NCBI RefSeq assembly: GCF_002531575.1
Contig: NZ_NWTI01000002.1
Location: forward strand, 434,001 to 498,000
Direction of reading: 5' to 3'
DNA from: Bradyrhizobium sp. Y36
Lineage (GTDB): Bacteria; Pseudomonadota; Alphaproteobacteria; Rhizobiales; Xanthobacteraceae
DNA length: 64,000 nucleotides
Shown: piece after piece, positions 17,345 to 25,344 of the stretch
How the letters are laid out: each line of letters starts with the position of its first letter
Position numbering within the stretch: the stretch's first letter is position 1
Notes under the pieces: model-generated
What the model was told of the DNA's origin: nothing
Databases searched by the model: none
What the model saw: only the letters and a program-made list of their open reading frames with translations
Position numbers and translations under genes: made by a program

Positions 17345-17497
17345 TCACGCGGCGGACTTGAGCGTCAGCTCAGACAATTCGGTACGGCATTCGGCGGCGA
17401 AGGCCTGAAGCCGGTCGGCGGTCCGGCGGTCGAGGATGGCCTTGGCCAGCCGCTCGGCGCGGGCGATCTGTCGCTTGAGATATTCGATGCGGACCAT
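17345..17497 (-). CDS. Small hypothetical protein (50 residues)
   Basis: Short open frame from ATG 17497 to TGA at 17345, preceded by AAGGTGACCC, a good Shine-Dalgarno. The predicted peptide is a single charged helix: MVRIEYLKRQIARAERLAKA, then ILDRRTADRLQAFAAECRTE and a short tail. Codon positions have the GC bias of real genes here. Function unknown. Coding status rests on the ribosome binding site, codon bias and helical composition only. Confidence 0.6.
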   Translation of the reverse strand: MVRIEYLKRQIARAERLAKAILDRRTADRLQAFAAECRTELSELTLKSAA

Positions 17498-17570
17498 GGG
17501 TCACCTTTCGAAACTGCTTCCTTTCGCTGGCGACTGTATCCCGGACACGGGATCGGTTATGTGAGGCGCA

Positions 17571-18224
17571 TCACGTTTTGCGCGCCTGATCCGCCGCGGC
17601 GAAATGCGCCATCTGGTCGGCGTGGGCCTTGATGAACGCCGGGCGGCCGGTGGCGCGCGCGACGTAGGCGCGACAGGCGGGACTGTCAGCCAGCGCGCCG
17701 AAACCATCGATGACGCGCAGCACATCCGCCATCAGGATGTCGGCGACGGAGAACGAGCCGGCCAGCCATTCGCGGCTGGCGAGCACCGGCTCGAGATGCT
17801 TCAGGCGAAGCTTGAGGAAGTCGTCGACGAATTTCCACGCCGCGGTGTCGGTCGGATGTCCCATGAACTTCGACATGCCCCAGGGCAGGCTGGCCATCTC
17901 CACCGAATTGAGCGCCGCGAACACCCATTCCGTGGTCTCGCTGCGGCCGCGCGGATCGGATGGCATCAGCTTCTCGCTGAGCCCGCCGAGATGCAGCAGG
18001 ATCGCGCCGGTCTCGAAGATCGAGATGTCGCCGTCGGTCAGCCACGGCACCTGGCCGAACGGCTGATGCGCGAGATGCGCGGGCCCGCGATCGTCGAACG
18101 GCGCGCTGGCGACGCGATAGGGCAGACCGGCCTCCTCGAGCGCCCAGCGCACGCGCAGGTCGCGCACGAAACCGCGCGGCGCTTCGGGAACCCAGTTGAA
18201 GGTGGTCAGGGTGAGGTCGGCCAT
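17571..18224 (-). CDS. Glutathione S-transferase family protein
   Basis: 217 residues. The thioredoxin-like N-terminal domain (about 1-83) carries the cis-proline GQVPWLTDGD near 57-66 and the glutathione-gamma-glutamyl contact IFETGAILLHL near 69-79. The all-helical C-terminal domain contains WLAGSFSVADILMADVLR, the N-capping box typical of GSTs. It is a cytoplasmic glutathione-dependent detoxification or isomerisation enzyme; the substrate is unknown. Start ATG 18224 follows GGAGACAGCAC. Divergent from a small dimeric-barrel protein gene. Confidence 0.92.
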   Translation of the reverse strand: MADLTLTTFNWVPEAPRGFVRDLRVRWALEEAGLPYRVASAPFDDRGPAHLAHQPFGQVPWLTDGDISIFETGAILLHLGGLSEKLMPSDPRGRSETTEWVFAALNSVEMASLPWGMSKFMGHPTDTAAWKFVDDFLKLRLKHLEPVLASREWLAGSFSVADILMADVLRVIDGFGALADSPACRAYVARATGRPAFIKAHADQMAHFAAADQARKT

Positions 18225-18353
18225 GTGCTGTCTCCGTGTCCGGTTTCAAAGCAAGGACGAGCGAAGAGCGTTCGTTCCGACACCCCCGCCAACTCTTTTT
18301 GTCGTCGGCGCCTGAAGCGGCTAGGTTCGTGCCAAGCAACAGGAGGAAACCCG

Positions 18354-18668
18354 ATGCCAGCAGCCTTCTTCGTCGTTCGTGCCGTCGTTCCCGACGCCGA
18401 ACAGCGCGCCGCCTTCGATCGATGGTACGAGACGGAACATGTGCCCGACGCGGTGAAGGCATTCGGCGTAGCCAAGGCGTGGCGGTTCTGGAGCCTCGAC
18501 GACCCCTCGCTGCACCAGGCGATGTATCAGTTCGACGACGAGGCCAAGCTCGCGGCGATGCTGAAGGGCGATGCCTTGCAGAAGCTCGTCGCCGATTTCA
18601 TCCGCGACTGGCCGGACGTCAAGCGCTCGCGCGAGACGCTGGTGCTGGCGCAGGAGTTTTCCAGGTAG
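18354..18668 (+). CDS. Small dimeric alpha/beta-barrel-like protein
   Basis: 104 residues from ATG 18354, preceded by an excellent AGGAGGAAAC. The sequence (FFVVRAVVPDAEQRAAFDRWYETEHVPDAV...AWRFWSL...MYQFDDEAKLAAML) fits the ferredoxin-like dimeric alpha/beta barrel fold shared by EthD- and DUF4286-like proteins, with the W-Y-x-x-E-H-V-P-D block typical of EthD-type proteins. No activity can be assigned. It is encoded divergently from the glutathione S-transferase gene. Confidence 0.75.
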   Translation: MPAAFFVVRAVVPDAEQRAAFDRWYETEHVPDAVKAFGVAKAWRFWSLDDPSLHQAMYQFDDEAKLAAMLKGDALQKLVADFIRDWPDVKRSRETLVLAQEFSR

Positions 18669-18677
18669 GGAGATGGC

Positions 18678-18760
18678 GTAGCCCGGATGGAGCGCGAGCG
18701 TCATTCGATGCATGAATCCCGGCATGAATCCCGGATTGCGCTGCGCTTCATCCGGGCTAC
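18678..18760. repeat. Palindromic intergenic repeat, family 2
   Basis: GTAGCCCGGATGGAGCG at the left is mirrored by GCGCTTCATCCGGGCTAC at the right. It starts nine bases after the stop codon of the upstream gene. Confidence 0.8.
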
Positions 18761-18871
18761 CAATTTCGCCTCACGTCACCAGGGAATCTGAACACGGGAT
18801 TCAGCCTCGGTTCATGTCGTGACCGCGACACTTCCCCTGCATCACTTAGCCGATAGCCCAGAGGACATGTC

Positions 18872-19156
18872 ATGGAGCGCCGGAACTTTTTGAAATTTGC
18901 ATTGGGACTGACGGCGGGTGCCGCCGCGTTCGCCGCGACTGCGCAGGCCGCGCCGCTGTCACCGCATCCGCTCGGCGATTCCGCGCGCATGCCGGAAGGC
19001 AATCCCGACGCTCATCCCGCCGTCACCACCAGCGAGGAAGCCGGCAAGCTCACGCCCGAGCAGGTGCACTGGCACGGCCATCACCGCCACTGGGGCTGGC
19101 GCCGTCGTCATTGGCGCCGGCATTACCGGCGCTGGCACCGCCGCCACGGCTGGTGA
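18872..19156 (+). CDS. Tat-exported His/Arg/Trp-rich small protein
   Basis: 94 residues from ATG 18872 (AGAGGACATGTC upstream). Residues 3-9 read RRNFLKF, matching the twin-arginine consensus, followed by a hydrophobic stretch and AQAA cleavage site near 26. The mature protein is short: a Pro/Gly/Asp part, then a tail made almost only of His, Arg, Trp and Gly (HWHGHHRHWGWRRRHWRR, continuing to HGW). Export through Tat and the His-rich tail suggest a metal or polyanion contact, but the function is unknown. The gene stands alone. Confidence 0.8.
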   Translation: MERRNFLKFALGLTAGAAAFAATAQAAPLSPHPLGDSARMPEGNPDAHPAVTTSEEAGKLTPEQVHWHGHHRHWGWRRRHWRRHYRRWHRRHGW

Positions 19157-19180
19157 GCCCGGCAAAGTCGTGAACTGGAC

Positions 19181-19203
19181 GGGGATCGCAGCCGGCGATC
19201 CCC
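19181..19203 (+). terminator. Hairpin after the Tat-exported protein gene
   Basis: Perfect 9-bp stem GGGGATCGC / GCGATCCCC with a 5-nt loop, 24 bp past the stop, followed by GTTTCGATT. The T-run is short. Confidence 0.5.
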
Positions 19204-19271
19204 GTTTCGATTCCGGAGTGCTGCAATTTTCACGGAGGAGCGAATCGTCGCCAGCAGCCGCCGAAACGAAA

Positions 19272-19302
19272 ATGGCCGCGCAGGCTTTCGCCGCGCGGCC
19301 AT
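19272..19302 (-). terminator. Hairpin after the GCG_CRPN gene
   Basis: Perfect 10-bp stem ATGGCCGCGC / GCGCGGCCAT with an 11-nt loop, 18 bp past the stop of the minus-strand gene. Read on the minus strand it is followed by TTTCGTTTC, compatible with intrinsic termination. Confidence 0.55.
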
Positions 19303-19320
19303 CTCGACAATGTCGGAAGA

Positions 19321-19569
19321 TCAGAACGGGCGGCAGCGGCCGGCGTACCAGCGGAAGCCGTAGGGGCACACGCGCGCGCGCGGCACGACGACGACCGGTG
19401 GGGCTACATACACGGGAGCCGGGCGCACGACGACCGCGCCGCGCATCGGGCGACAATTCCCATAGGGGCCGCGATAGAACCCACGGCCGCAGCCCTCGGC
19501 GGCGCTGGCCGCTTCGCTGAAACCGACGACCGCGCTGGCAAGCATGGCGGCGGCGAACAGGTATTTCAT
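19321..19569 (-). CDS. GCG_CRPN-type small secreted protein
   Basis: 82 residues from ATG 19569 (AGGAAGACCAA upstream). Signal peptide about 1-23 (MKYLFAAAMLASAVVGFSEA...). The mature protein starts EGCGRGFYRGPYGNCRPM and ends VCPYGFRWYAGRCRPF, the paired GCG and CRP motifs that define the GCG_CRPN family of short exported proteins in Bradyrhizobium and relatives. The middle is Pro/Val rich. Four cysteines probably form two disulfides. Function unknown. A 13-bp tandem repeat lies in its leader. Confidence 0.85.
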   Translation of the reverse strand: MKYLFAAAMLASAVVGFSEAASAAEGCGRGFYRGPYGNCRPMRGAVVVRPAPVYVAPPVVVVPRARVCPYGFRWYAGRCRPF

Positions 19570-19593
19570 TTGGTCTTCCTTCTCGTCCTTGGG

Positions 19594-19646
19594 GGCAAGT
19601 CTCTGGAGGCAAGTCTTTGAGGCAAGTCTTTGAGGCAAGTCTTCGG
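19594..19646. repeat. Four tandem copies of a 13-14 bp unit
   Basis: Unit GGCAAGTCTTTGA: one 14-bp variant copy (19594-19607), two identical 13-bp copies (19608-19633), then a diverged copy (19634-19646). It lies 25-77 bp upstream of the GCG_CRPN start codon, in its leader or promoter. Confidence 0.9.
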
Positions 19647-19870
19647 AAATCCGGCGCTTGCGGCGCACACTGAATCAAAAGACACGATTCGACATATCAA
19701 ATCTTGCAACATGTCGACACGGCGCGATCCAAACCTGCCAATCATGACCTGAATGCGGCATGAACGTTCCCCTGGCATCCGGCCTGGGGCGACAGACATG
19801 GCGCGGGCGGCCGGGAAGGCGCCAAACTCTGAGGCCACTGCAGCGCTTCGGGACGCCACGGGCGCGCGGG

Positions 19871-20569
19871 TCAGTCCTTCCGGTTGCCGAACAGTGCGGC
19901 AAACTGCTTCTCGCCAGTGCGGGTGAAGTTCACCACGCGGCTGCCGGGCGTGGTGTCACGCGCCGCCCATTTCAGCTCGGCGAAGCGCTGCATCATTGCA
20001 GCCCCGAGCGTGCCGGCAAGGTGATGCCGCCGCTCGCTCCAATCCAGGCAGGCCTTGCACACCGGACGGCGCGGGTGGGTGAGCATGTCGGATGAGATCT
20101 GCAGGTGTTTTGCGAGAAAGCGCTCGCCCTCGGCCGTCAGCTCGATGTCCTGCTTCTTCTGCCGAATTAGATTCCGCTCGCGCAAGGAATCCAGCATCTG
20201 CACGCCGAGATCGCCGGCGAGATGATCGTAACAGATCCGCGCACGCCGCAGCGCCGGATCCTTCGGCCCGGTGCGCACCCGCATGTGGCCGGTGCGCGCG
20301 GCGAGGCCTGCGAGGCCCTCGAGCACGCCGGCGACGTCGTCGTCGGTGAGGCGATAGTAGCGGTGGCGGCCCTGCTTTTCCGGCTCCACCAGCCCGCCGG
20401 CCTCGAGCTTGGCCAGATGCGAGCTCGCCGTCTGCGGCGTGATGCCGGCCTCCTGCGCCAGCTCGCTCGCGGTCAGCGCGCGGCCGTTCATCAGCGCCGT
20501 GAGCATGTTGGCGCGGGCGGGGTCGCCGACCAGGGAGGCGACCAGGGCGATGTCGGGTCCTGATTTCAT
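19871..20569 (-). CDS. ArsR-family winged-helix transcriptional regulator
   Basis: 232 residues, about twice the length of a minimal ArsR protein. The N-terminal winged helix is clear: [20 protein letters not shown] near 7-26, recognition helix [19 protein letters not shown] near 38-57, wing [13 protein letters not shown] near 67-79. The C-terminal two thirds contain four cysteines, one pair in [20 protein letters not shown], possibly a metal or redox site. This long form is common in rhizobia and usually governs neighbouring metabolic or transport genes. Probable targets are the divergent genes beginning at 20779. Confidence 0.9.
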   Translation of the reverse strand: MKSGPDIALVASLVGDPARANMLTALMNGRALTASELAQEAGITPQTASSHLAKLEAGGLVEPEKQGRHRYYRLTDDDVAGVLEGLAGLAARTGHMRVRTGPKDPALRRARICYDHLAGDLGVQMLDSLRERNLIRQKKQDIELTAEGERFLAKHLQISSDMLTHPRRPVCKACLDWSERRHHLAGTLGAAMMQRFAELKWAARDTTPGSRVVNFTRTGEKQFAALFGNRKD

Positions 20570-20650
20570 GCTTCGATGGTAGCCGAAGCATTGTGGTCGG
20601 GCAAGGGACTAGCGTGCTGCTGCAAACACGTCATTGCGAGGCGCGCGTCC

Positions 20651-20739
20651 GTAGGGCGGGCAAAGGAGCGCAGCGACGTGCCCACCAATCGTCGTTGCGG
20701 ACAAAGGACGTGGGCACGCTTCTCTTTGCCCACCCTACG
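20651..20739. repeat. Palindromic intergenic repeat, family 1
   Basis: GTAGGGCGGGCAAAGGAGCG mirrored by CTTCTCTTTGCCCACCCTAC; 89 bp, upstream of the NIPSNAP-family gene. Confidence 0.8.
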
Positions 20740-20778
20740 AGACCTGCGCTCGCAATGACGGAAACACAGGAGCCGCTC

Positions 20779-21087
20779 ATGTCCGTCACCGTCTTCATCC
20801 GCTACCAGCTCGATCCGTTCAAGCGCGCGCAGTTCGAGGCATATTCGAAGCGCTGGCTCACCATCATCCCGAAATGCGGCGGCGACCTGATCGGCTATTT
20901 CATGCCGCACGAGGGCACCAACAACATCGCGTTCGCGCTGATCACCTTCGAGAGCCTCGCCGCCTATGAAGCCTACCGCGCCCGGTTGCGGCAGGATGCG
21001 GAAGGCATGGCCAACTTCCATTTCGCCGAGGAACACAAATTCATTCTCGCCGAAGAGCGCACCTTCCTGCGCAAGGTGGTATTGTAG
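20779..21087 (+). CDS. NIPSNAP family protein
   Basis: 102 residues from ATG 20779 (CACAGGAGCCGC upstream). NIPSNAP pattern: [20 protein letters not shown], central [35 protein letters not shown] and FLRKVVL. These are ferredoxin-like dimeric barrel proteins of unsettled function. It is the first gene of a probable three-gene unit with an antibiotic-biosynthesis-monooxygenase-fold protein 18 bp downstream and an ICL/PEP-mutase-family enzyme. Confidence 0.88.
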   Translation: MSVTVFIRYQLDPFKRAQFEAYSKRWLTIIPKCGGDLIGYFMPHEGTNNIAFALITFESLAAYEAYRARLRQDAEGMANFHFAEEHKFILAEERTFLRKVVL

Positions 21088-21105
21088 GCGGGATAGCAGC
21101 AGGAG

Positions 21106-21462
21106 ATGCCCATGATCGCCGTGATCTTCGAGGTCTGGCCCAAGCCGGAACACCGTCAGGATTATTTCGACCTCGCTGCCGATCTGAAGCCGCTGCTGCA
21201 AACCATCGACGGCTTCATCTCGGTCGAGCGCTTCGAGAGCCTGACCGAGAAGGGCAAGATCCTGTCGGTGTCGTTCTGGCGAGACGAGGCCGCGGTGCAG
21301 GCCTGGCGCAACACGATGGAGCACCGCCGCACCCAGGCCAAGGGCAGGGCGAAGATCTTCGCCGATTATCATCTGCGCATCGCCAGCGTGGTCAGGGACT
21401 ACAGCATGAACGATCGCGACGAGGCGCCGAAGGACAGCCGGGCGGTGCATGATGCGCACTAG
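21106..21462 (+). CDS. Antibiotic biosynthesis monooxygenase (ABM) fold protein
   Basis: 118 residues from ATG 21106 (AGCAGGAG upstream); ATG 21112 is a possible alternative. The ABM fold is recognisable from IAVIFEVWPKPEHRQDYFDL, IDGFISVERFES and ILSVSFWRDEAAVQAWRN followed by EHRRTQAKGRAKIFADYHL. Relatives are cofactor-free monooxygenases or haem-degrading enzymes; many have no known activity. It lies between NIPSNAP and PEP-mutase-family genes on the same strand. Confidence 0.88.
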   Translation: MPMIAVIFEVWPKPEHRQDYFDLAADLKPLLQTIDGFISVERFESLTEKGKILSVSFWRDEAAVQAWRNTMEHRRTQAKGRAKIFADYHLRIASVVRDYSMNDRDEAPKDSRAVHDAH

Positions 21463-21513
21463 CGTTCGGTTTCATGCATGCCTATCTCTGCGCGGCCAAC
21501 AAGGGAGAGCAAC

Positions 21514-22323
21514 ATGCATGTGACAACCGCCGACAAGCGCGCGACCTTCAAGAAGATGCACGAGAGCGGATGTTTCATCCTGCCCAATCCGGTCGATGTC
21601 GGCAGCGCGAAAGCCTTGCAGCATCTCGGTTTCAAGGCGGTCGCCTCATCGAGCGCGGGCTTTGCCTGGACCATCGGCAAGGCCGATAATCACGTCACCG
21701 TCGAGGACGTCTGTCAGCATCTGGCAGCATTGAGCTCGGCGGTCGACATTCCCGTCAACGCCGATTTCGAGGGCGGCTTTGCAGTCGAGCCGGACAGGGT
21801 CGCGGACAATGTCGAGCGCTGCGTGCGCACCGGCGTTGCCGGCCTGTCGATCGAGGATTCCACCGGCGACAAACACAATCCGATCTACGACCGCGCGCTC
21901 GCGGTCGAGCGGATCAAGGCCTCGCGCAAGGCGATCGGTGACAGCGGCACGTTGCTGGTCGGGCGCTGCGAAGCCTATTTGTGGGGCGTGACCGATCTCA
22001 AGCTGGTCATCGACCGGCTCACCGCCTATGCGGATGCCGGCGCCGACTGCCTTTATGCGCCGGGCCTGAAGACCCGCGAGGACATCGGCGCCGTGGTGAA
22101 GGCTGTCGCACCAAAGCCGTTCAACCTTCTGATCGGCGGGTCCGGTTTGTCACGGAGCGAAGCCGAGGACCTCGGCGTGCGCCGCATCAGCGTCGGCGGC
22201 TCGCTCGCCCGCGCCGCCTGGGGCGGCTTCATGCGCGCGGCAAAGGAGATGGCGGAGAAGGGGACCTTTACCGAGATGGCCAGCGGCTATCCCGGCGGCG
22301 AGCTCAACAAGATGTTCAGCTAG
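21514..22323 (+). CDS. Isocitrate lyase / PEP mutase family protein
   Basis: 269 residues from ATG 21514 (AAGGGAGAGC upstream). A TIM-barrel enzyme of the ICL/PEPM superfamily: LPNPVDVGSAKALQHLGFKA near 22-41, NADFEGGFA near 83-91 with the Mg-binding Asp/Glu, GLSIEDSTGDK near 111-121, and GRCEAYLWG. The typical KKCGH lyase motif of isocitrate lyase is absent, so it is not isocitrate lyase itself; a 2-methylisocitrate-lyase-like, oxaloacetate decarboxylase or phosphonopyruvate-type activity is possible. Last gene of the small unit starting at 20779. Confidence 0.9.
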   Translation: MHVTTADKRATFKKMHESGCFILPNPVDVGSAKALQHLGFKAVASSSAGFAWTIGKADNHVTVEDVCQHLAALSSAVDIPVNADFEGGFAVEPDRVADNVERCVRTGVAGLSIEDSTGDKHNPIYDRALAVERIKASRKAIGDSGTLLVGRCEAYLWGVTDLKLVIDRLTAYADAGADCLYAPGLKTREDIGAVVKAVAPKPFNLLIGGSGLSRSEAEDLGVRRISVGGSLARAAWGGFMRAAKEMAEKGTFTEMASGYPGGELNKMFS

Positions 22324-22344
22324 GCGACTGACAAACTAGAAGAC

Positions 22345-22395
22345 GAAATAATAAAAACAAAAAGAAGAGCGGCGAGACCTGAGTCCCGCCGCTCT
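22345..22395 (-). terminator. Intrinsic terminator on the minus strand
   Basis: Perfect 9-bp stem AGAGCGGCG / CGCCGCTCT at 22366-22395; read on the minus strand it is followed by CTTCTTTTTGTTTTTATT. It would stop leftward transcription coming from the gene at 22555-22974 and protect the convergent unit. Confidence 0.75.
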
Positions 22396-22407
22396 CTCAT
22401 CCCTCGG

Positions 22408-22510
22408 TGTCATGCCCCGCGAAGGCGGGGCATCCAATACGCCGCGGCGTCTCTGTTCGATAGCCGCTGCCTCGGAGTACTGGATCGCCCGGTCAAGCCG
22501 GGCGATGACA
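22408..22510. repeat. Palindromic intergenic repeat, family 6
   Basis: Same two-hairpin organisation as the copy at 6785-6898: GCCCCGCGAAGGCGGGGC on the left and GCCCGGTCAAGCCGGGC on the right. The hairpin arms are swapped in sequence relative to the other copy but keep base pairing. Confidence 0.8.
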
Positions 22511-22554
22511 GTTGTGTGTTCTGCGACGACAGTTGCGTCGTTACTTGCGCATCG

Positions 22555-22974
22555 TTACTTGGCGCCCTCAGTCGGCGGAGCCGGATCCGGCTTGGCTGCC
22601 GGCATATCCGTCGGCGCTGCCGGCTTGCTCGGCGCTGCACCCGTGGTCACGCCCGGCTCGGTGTTGGCGCGCGGCGTCACGTCGCGCATGCCGGGAGGCG
22701 CGGCCGGATTGGTGGCAGGCGCCTGCTGTGCGGTCTGCGTCGCCGGCGGGTTGCTGGCCTGGTTGCCGTTGGTCGTATTGTTCAGGCCGTAGAACACGGC
22801 ACCCAGCACCAGTGCAATCGCAACGGCGAATAACGCAACCTTGCCGCTGGAGGCGGGGCCTTCGCCAAGCTCGGGATCGACCTGAAGGTCTGCATCCCGG
22901 CGCGCCGCGCGAAGATACTCATCGTCGGCGAGGTTGGCGCGGTACGGATCGTTGGGAAAACGGTCGTCAGCCAT
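22555..22974 (-). CDS. Single-pass membrane protein with Pro/Ala/Thr-rich tail
   Basis: 139 residues from ATG 22974 (GAGGAGACCCAATCC upstream). An acidic N-terminus of about 43 residues (DDRFPNDPYRANLADDEYLR...) precedes one membrane helix (about 44-64, VALFAVAIALVLGAVFYGL). The remainder is a low-complexity tail rich in Pro, Ala, Thr and Asn, likely extended in the periplasm. No domain or function is recognised. It is divergent from the TRIC-type channel gene. Confidence 0.8.
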   Translation of the reverse strand: MADDRFPNDPYRANLADDEYLRAARRDADLQVDPELGEGPASSGKVALFAVAIALVLGAVFYGLNNTTNGNQASNPPATQTAQQAPATNPAAPPGMRDVTPRANTEPGVTTGAAPSKPAAPTDMPAAKPDPAPPTEGAK

Positions 22975-23153
22975 GGATTGGGTCTCCTCGGTTATGACGC
23001 CCGGACAACCCGTGGATGCGAGATTCTGTTCCGCGTCTCCTCATGCTTTCGTCGCATGTTGCCCTGCCGCCGGGAATCGGGAACCTCTTGTTTCCGGGAA
23101 TGGACCCGGGTTCCATGGTTGCGACGAGGGTACAAGCACAAGGGAACAGGGCA

Positions 23154-23804
23154 ATGTGGACTCTGCCGCCGAGCGATACCGTGCTGCATTTCCTGTCGCT
23201 GGTTGCGATCGCCGCTCAGGGCATGACGGCTGCACTCGCGGCCGGACGCCGCAGCATGGACTGGCTGGGTGTGTGCTTCCTCGGCTGCATCACCGCGCTC
23301 GGCGGCGGCACGTTGCGCGATCTCTTTCTCGGGCACTATCCGCTGGTTTGGGTCGCCAATCCGATCTATCTGGCGCTGGCTGGCGGAGCGGCCTTCCTCA
23401 CCATCCTGTTTGCGCGTCTGGTGCACCGGCTGAAGGTCGCCTTCCTGGTGCTCGACGCCATCGGGCTCGTCGTCTTCACCATGGCCGGCTGTGACGTCGC
23501 CTGGCAGATGGATGCCTCGCTGCCGATCGTCATCGTCTCCGGCATGGTGACGGGCTGCGCCGGCGGCGTCTTGCGCGACGTGCTCTGCAACGACGTGCCG
23601 CTGCTGTTTCGCTCCGAGCTCTACGCCAGCGTCTCGGTGGTGACGGGCCTGTTCTACGCCACCGCGTTCGGCCTCAAGCTCCATGCCGAGCTCTGGACCC
23701 TCCTGACTTTCGCGCTCGGCATCAGCCTCCGCCTGCTGGCGGTGCGCTACAAATGGGAGATGCCGAAATTTGTCTTCACGGAGGATGAGGACAAGCAGCG
23801 GTGA
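23154..23804 (+). CDS. Trimeric intracellular cation (TRIC) channel family protein
   Basis: 216 residues from ATG 23154, seven predicted membrane helices. The protein is an internal duplication: the TRIC/UPF0126 motif occurs as GGGTLRDLFLG at about 50-60 and AGGVLRDVLCN at about 136-146. Such bacterial TRIC proteins form homotrimeric potassium-permeable channels in the inner membrane. Upstream in-frame ATG codons exist (from 23016) but would add a non-conserved Pro-rich stretch. The protein ends in a short acidic tail. Single gene. Confidence 0.92.
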   Translation: MWTLPPSDTVLHFLSLVAIAAQGMTAALAAGRRSMDWLGVCFLGCITALGGGTLRDLFLGHYPLVWVANPIYLALAGGAAFLTILFARLVHRLKVAFLVLDAIGLVVFTMAGCDVAWQMDASLPIVIVSGMVTGCAGGVLRDVLCNDVPLLFRSELYASVSVVTGLFYATAFGLKLHAELWTLLTFALGISLRLLAVRYKWEMPKFVFTEDEDKQR

Positions 23805-23847
23805 TTTCGCCCCGTTCTATCCCTGCTGACGAGGAGGCCGCGGCGAG

Positions 23848-25062
23848 CTACTCCTGCTTCCTTGCCTTCGCCACTTGCGCCGGCGTCACCATCAGCCCGG
23901 CATTGCCCCAGGAGTTGCGGATGTAGTTCGTCACCGCCGCGATGTCCTCGTTGGACAGCTGCCTGGCATAGCCCGGCATCTCGCCGGTGTTGGGCGCACG
24001 CGCTGTGGTCACGGTATGGGCGCCGTCGAGGATGATGCGCAAGGTGGAGGACGGATTGATCGATTGCAGCAGCGCATTGCCGGGCAGCGGCGGATAGATT
24101 CGCGGCGCGCCCGAGCCGTCGGCCTCGTGGCAGGCGATGCAGAACTTCGCGTAGACGGCCTGGCCGGCCTTCATCTCGGCTTCGTCAGGCGGTGTGACGA
24201 TGGTCTCGCGCCGCGCCGGCGGCAGGCTCTTCAGGTAGACCGCGATCGCGCGCACGTCGGCATCGCTCATCTTCGAGGTCGAGTTGACGATCACCTCGGC
24301 CATCGGCCCGCCGGCGTGGCTCCTGGCGTTGCGGCCGCTCTGCAGATATTCGGCGATGTCCTGTGCGCTCCACGACTGCAATCCGGTGCGCACCGCGCCA
24401 TCGAGCCGCGGCGCGTACCAGCCGCCGAACTGGCTGCCTGCGAGGGCCTGCGCGGTCTTGTCCGCGCCGAAATAATTCTTCGGCGTGTGGCAGGCGCCGC
24501 AATGACCGAGCCCGGTGACGAGATAGCCGCCTCTGTTCCAGGCCGCGCTCTTGCTCTGGTCCGGCTCGAACAGGCCGGGCTTGAAATACATGGCGTTCCA
24601 GACCCGCATCAGGCCGCGATAGCCGAACGGCCAGCGCAGCTCCGGCGGCTTGTTGCGGTTCGCGACAGGCGCGAGCGTGCCGAGATAGGCGCGGATCGCC
24701 AGCGTGTCGTCCTTCGTCATCTTCGTGAAGTAGGGATAGGGGAAGGCCGGGTAATAGTTCGAGCCGTCGGGCGCGATGCCGCCGCGCACCGCGCGCACGA
24801 AGTCCGCGTCCGTCCACGCGCCGATCCCGGTGTCGCGGTCCGGGGTCAGGTTCGGCGCATAGATCGCGCCGAAGGGCGTGTCGATACGCTTGCCGCCGGC
24901 GAACGGCTTTGCGGGATCCGCGGTGTGGCAGCCCGCGCAGTCGCCTGCGTCGACCAGCGTCTTGCCATAGGCGATCAGCTCCGGCGACGGCTCGGCCGCG
25001 CTTGCAATCGCACTGCACAACGCCAAACCGGCAACAGCCAAGCCAGTCAGAATCGTCCGCAT
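23848..25062 (-). CDS. Three-haem cytochrome c (dehydrogenase cytochrome subunit type)
   Basis: 404 residues from ATG 25062 (GCAGGAGAGG upstream). Signal peptide about 1-23. Three CxxCH haem-c sites: Cys42-AG-Cys-His46, Cys188-GA-Cys-His192 and Cys308-IA-Cys-His312, spaced as in the cytochrome subunits of membrane-bound alcohol, aldehyde, gluconate and sorbitol dehydrogenases. Each domain has a distal Met candidate. It would pass electrons from a periplasmic dehydrogenase to quinone or a terminal oxidase. No dehydrogenase subunit gene is adjacent, so its partner is elsewhere. Confidence 0.93.
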   Translation of the reverse strand: MRTILTGLAVAGLALCSAIASAAEPSPELIAYGKTLVDAGDCAGCHTADPAKPFAGGKRIDTPFGAIYAPNLTPDRDTGIGAWTDADFVRAVRGGIAPDGSNYYPAFPYPYFTKMTKDDTLAIRAYLGTLAPVANRNKPPELRWPFGYRGLMRVWNAMYFKPGLFEPDQSKSAAWNRGGYLVTGLGHCGACHTPKNYFGADKTAQALAGSQFGGWYAPRLDGAVRTGLQSWSAQDIAEYLQSGRNARSHAGGPMAEVIVNSTSKMSDADVRAIAVYLKSLPPARRETIVTPPDEAEMKAGQAVYAKFCIACHEADGSGAPRIYPPLPGNALLQSINPSSTLRIILDGAHTVTTARAPNTGEMPGYARQLSNEDIAAVTNYIRNSWGNAGLMVTPAQVAKARKQE

Positions 25063-25083
25063 CGAAGCCTCTCCTGCGACCAA

Positions 25084-25344
25084 TCGCCCGCATCCGGCAT
25101 GGCGGGCGCGTCATTCATTTCGCCACAGTGGGGGTAGGGTGACACAAATTGAAAACGGCATGCGTGTTTCAGGCCACGAAGTTGCGATTTTTACCCAAGC
25201 CTTCCTTTGGTCCAGATTTGTGATGCGCCGCGTTAAATATCCGACATAGAGTGGCGGAATTGGTCGGCGCGCCCTAGCTAAAAACAACGGGAAGGCAACG
25301 GCTTAAGTCAGCAAGACCTGAACAGGGCGTGGAAAGAGGACAGC
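25084..25344. promoter_or_regulatory. Divergent upstream region of cytochrome c and indolepyruvate oxidoreductase genes
   Basis: About 260 bp, AT-richer than its surroundings between 25140 and 25300, with runs such as ACACAAATTGAAAACGG and GCGTTAAATATCC. It must hold promoters for both divergent genes, but no convincing -35/-10 pair could be fixed by eye. Confidence 0.4.
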
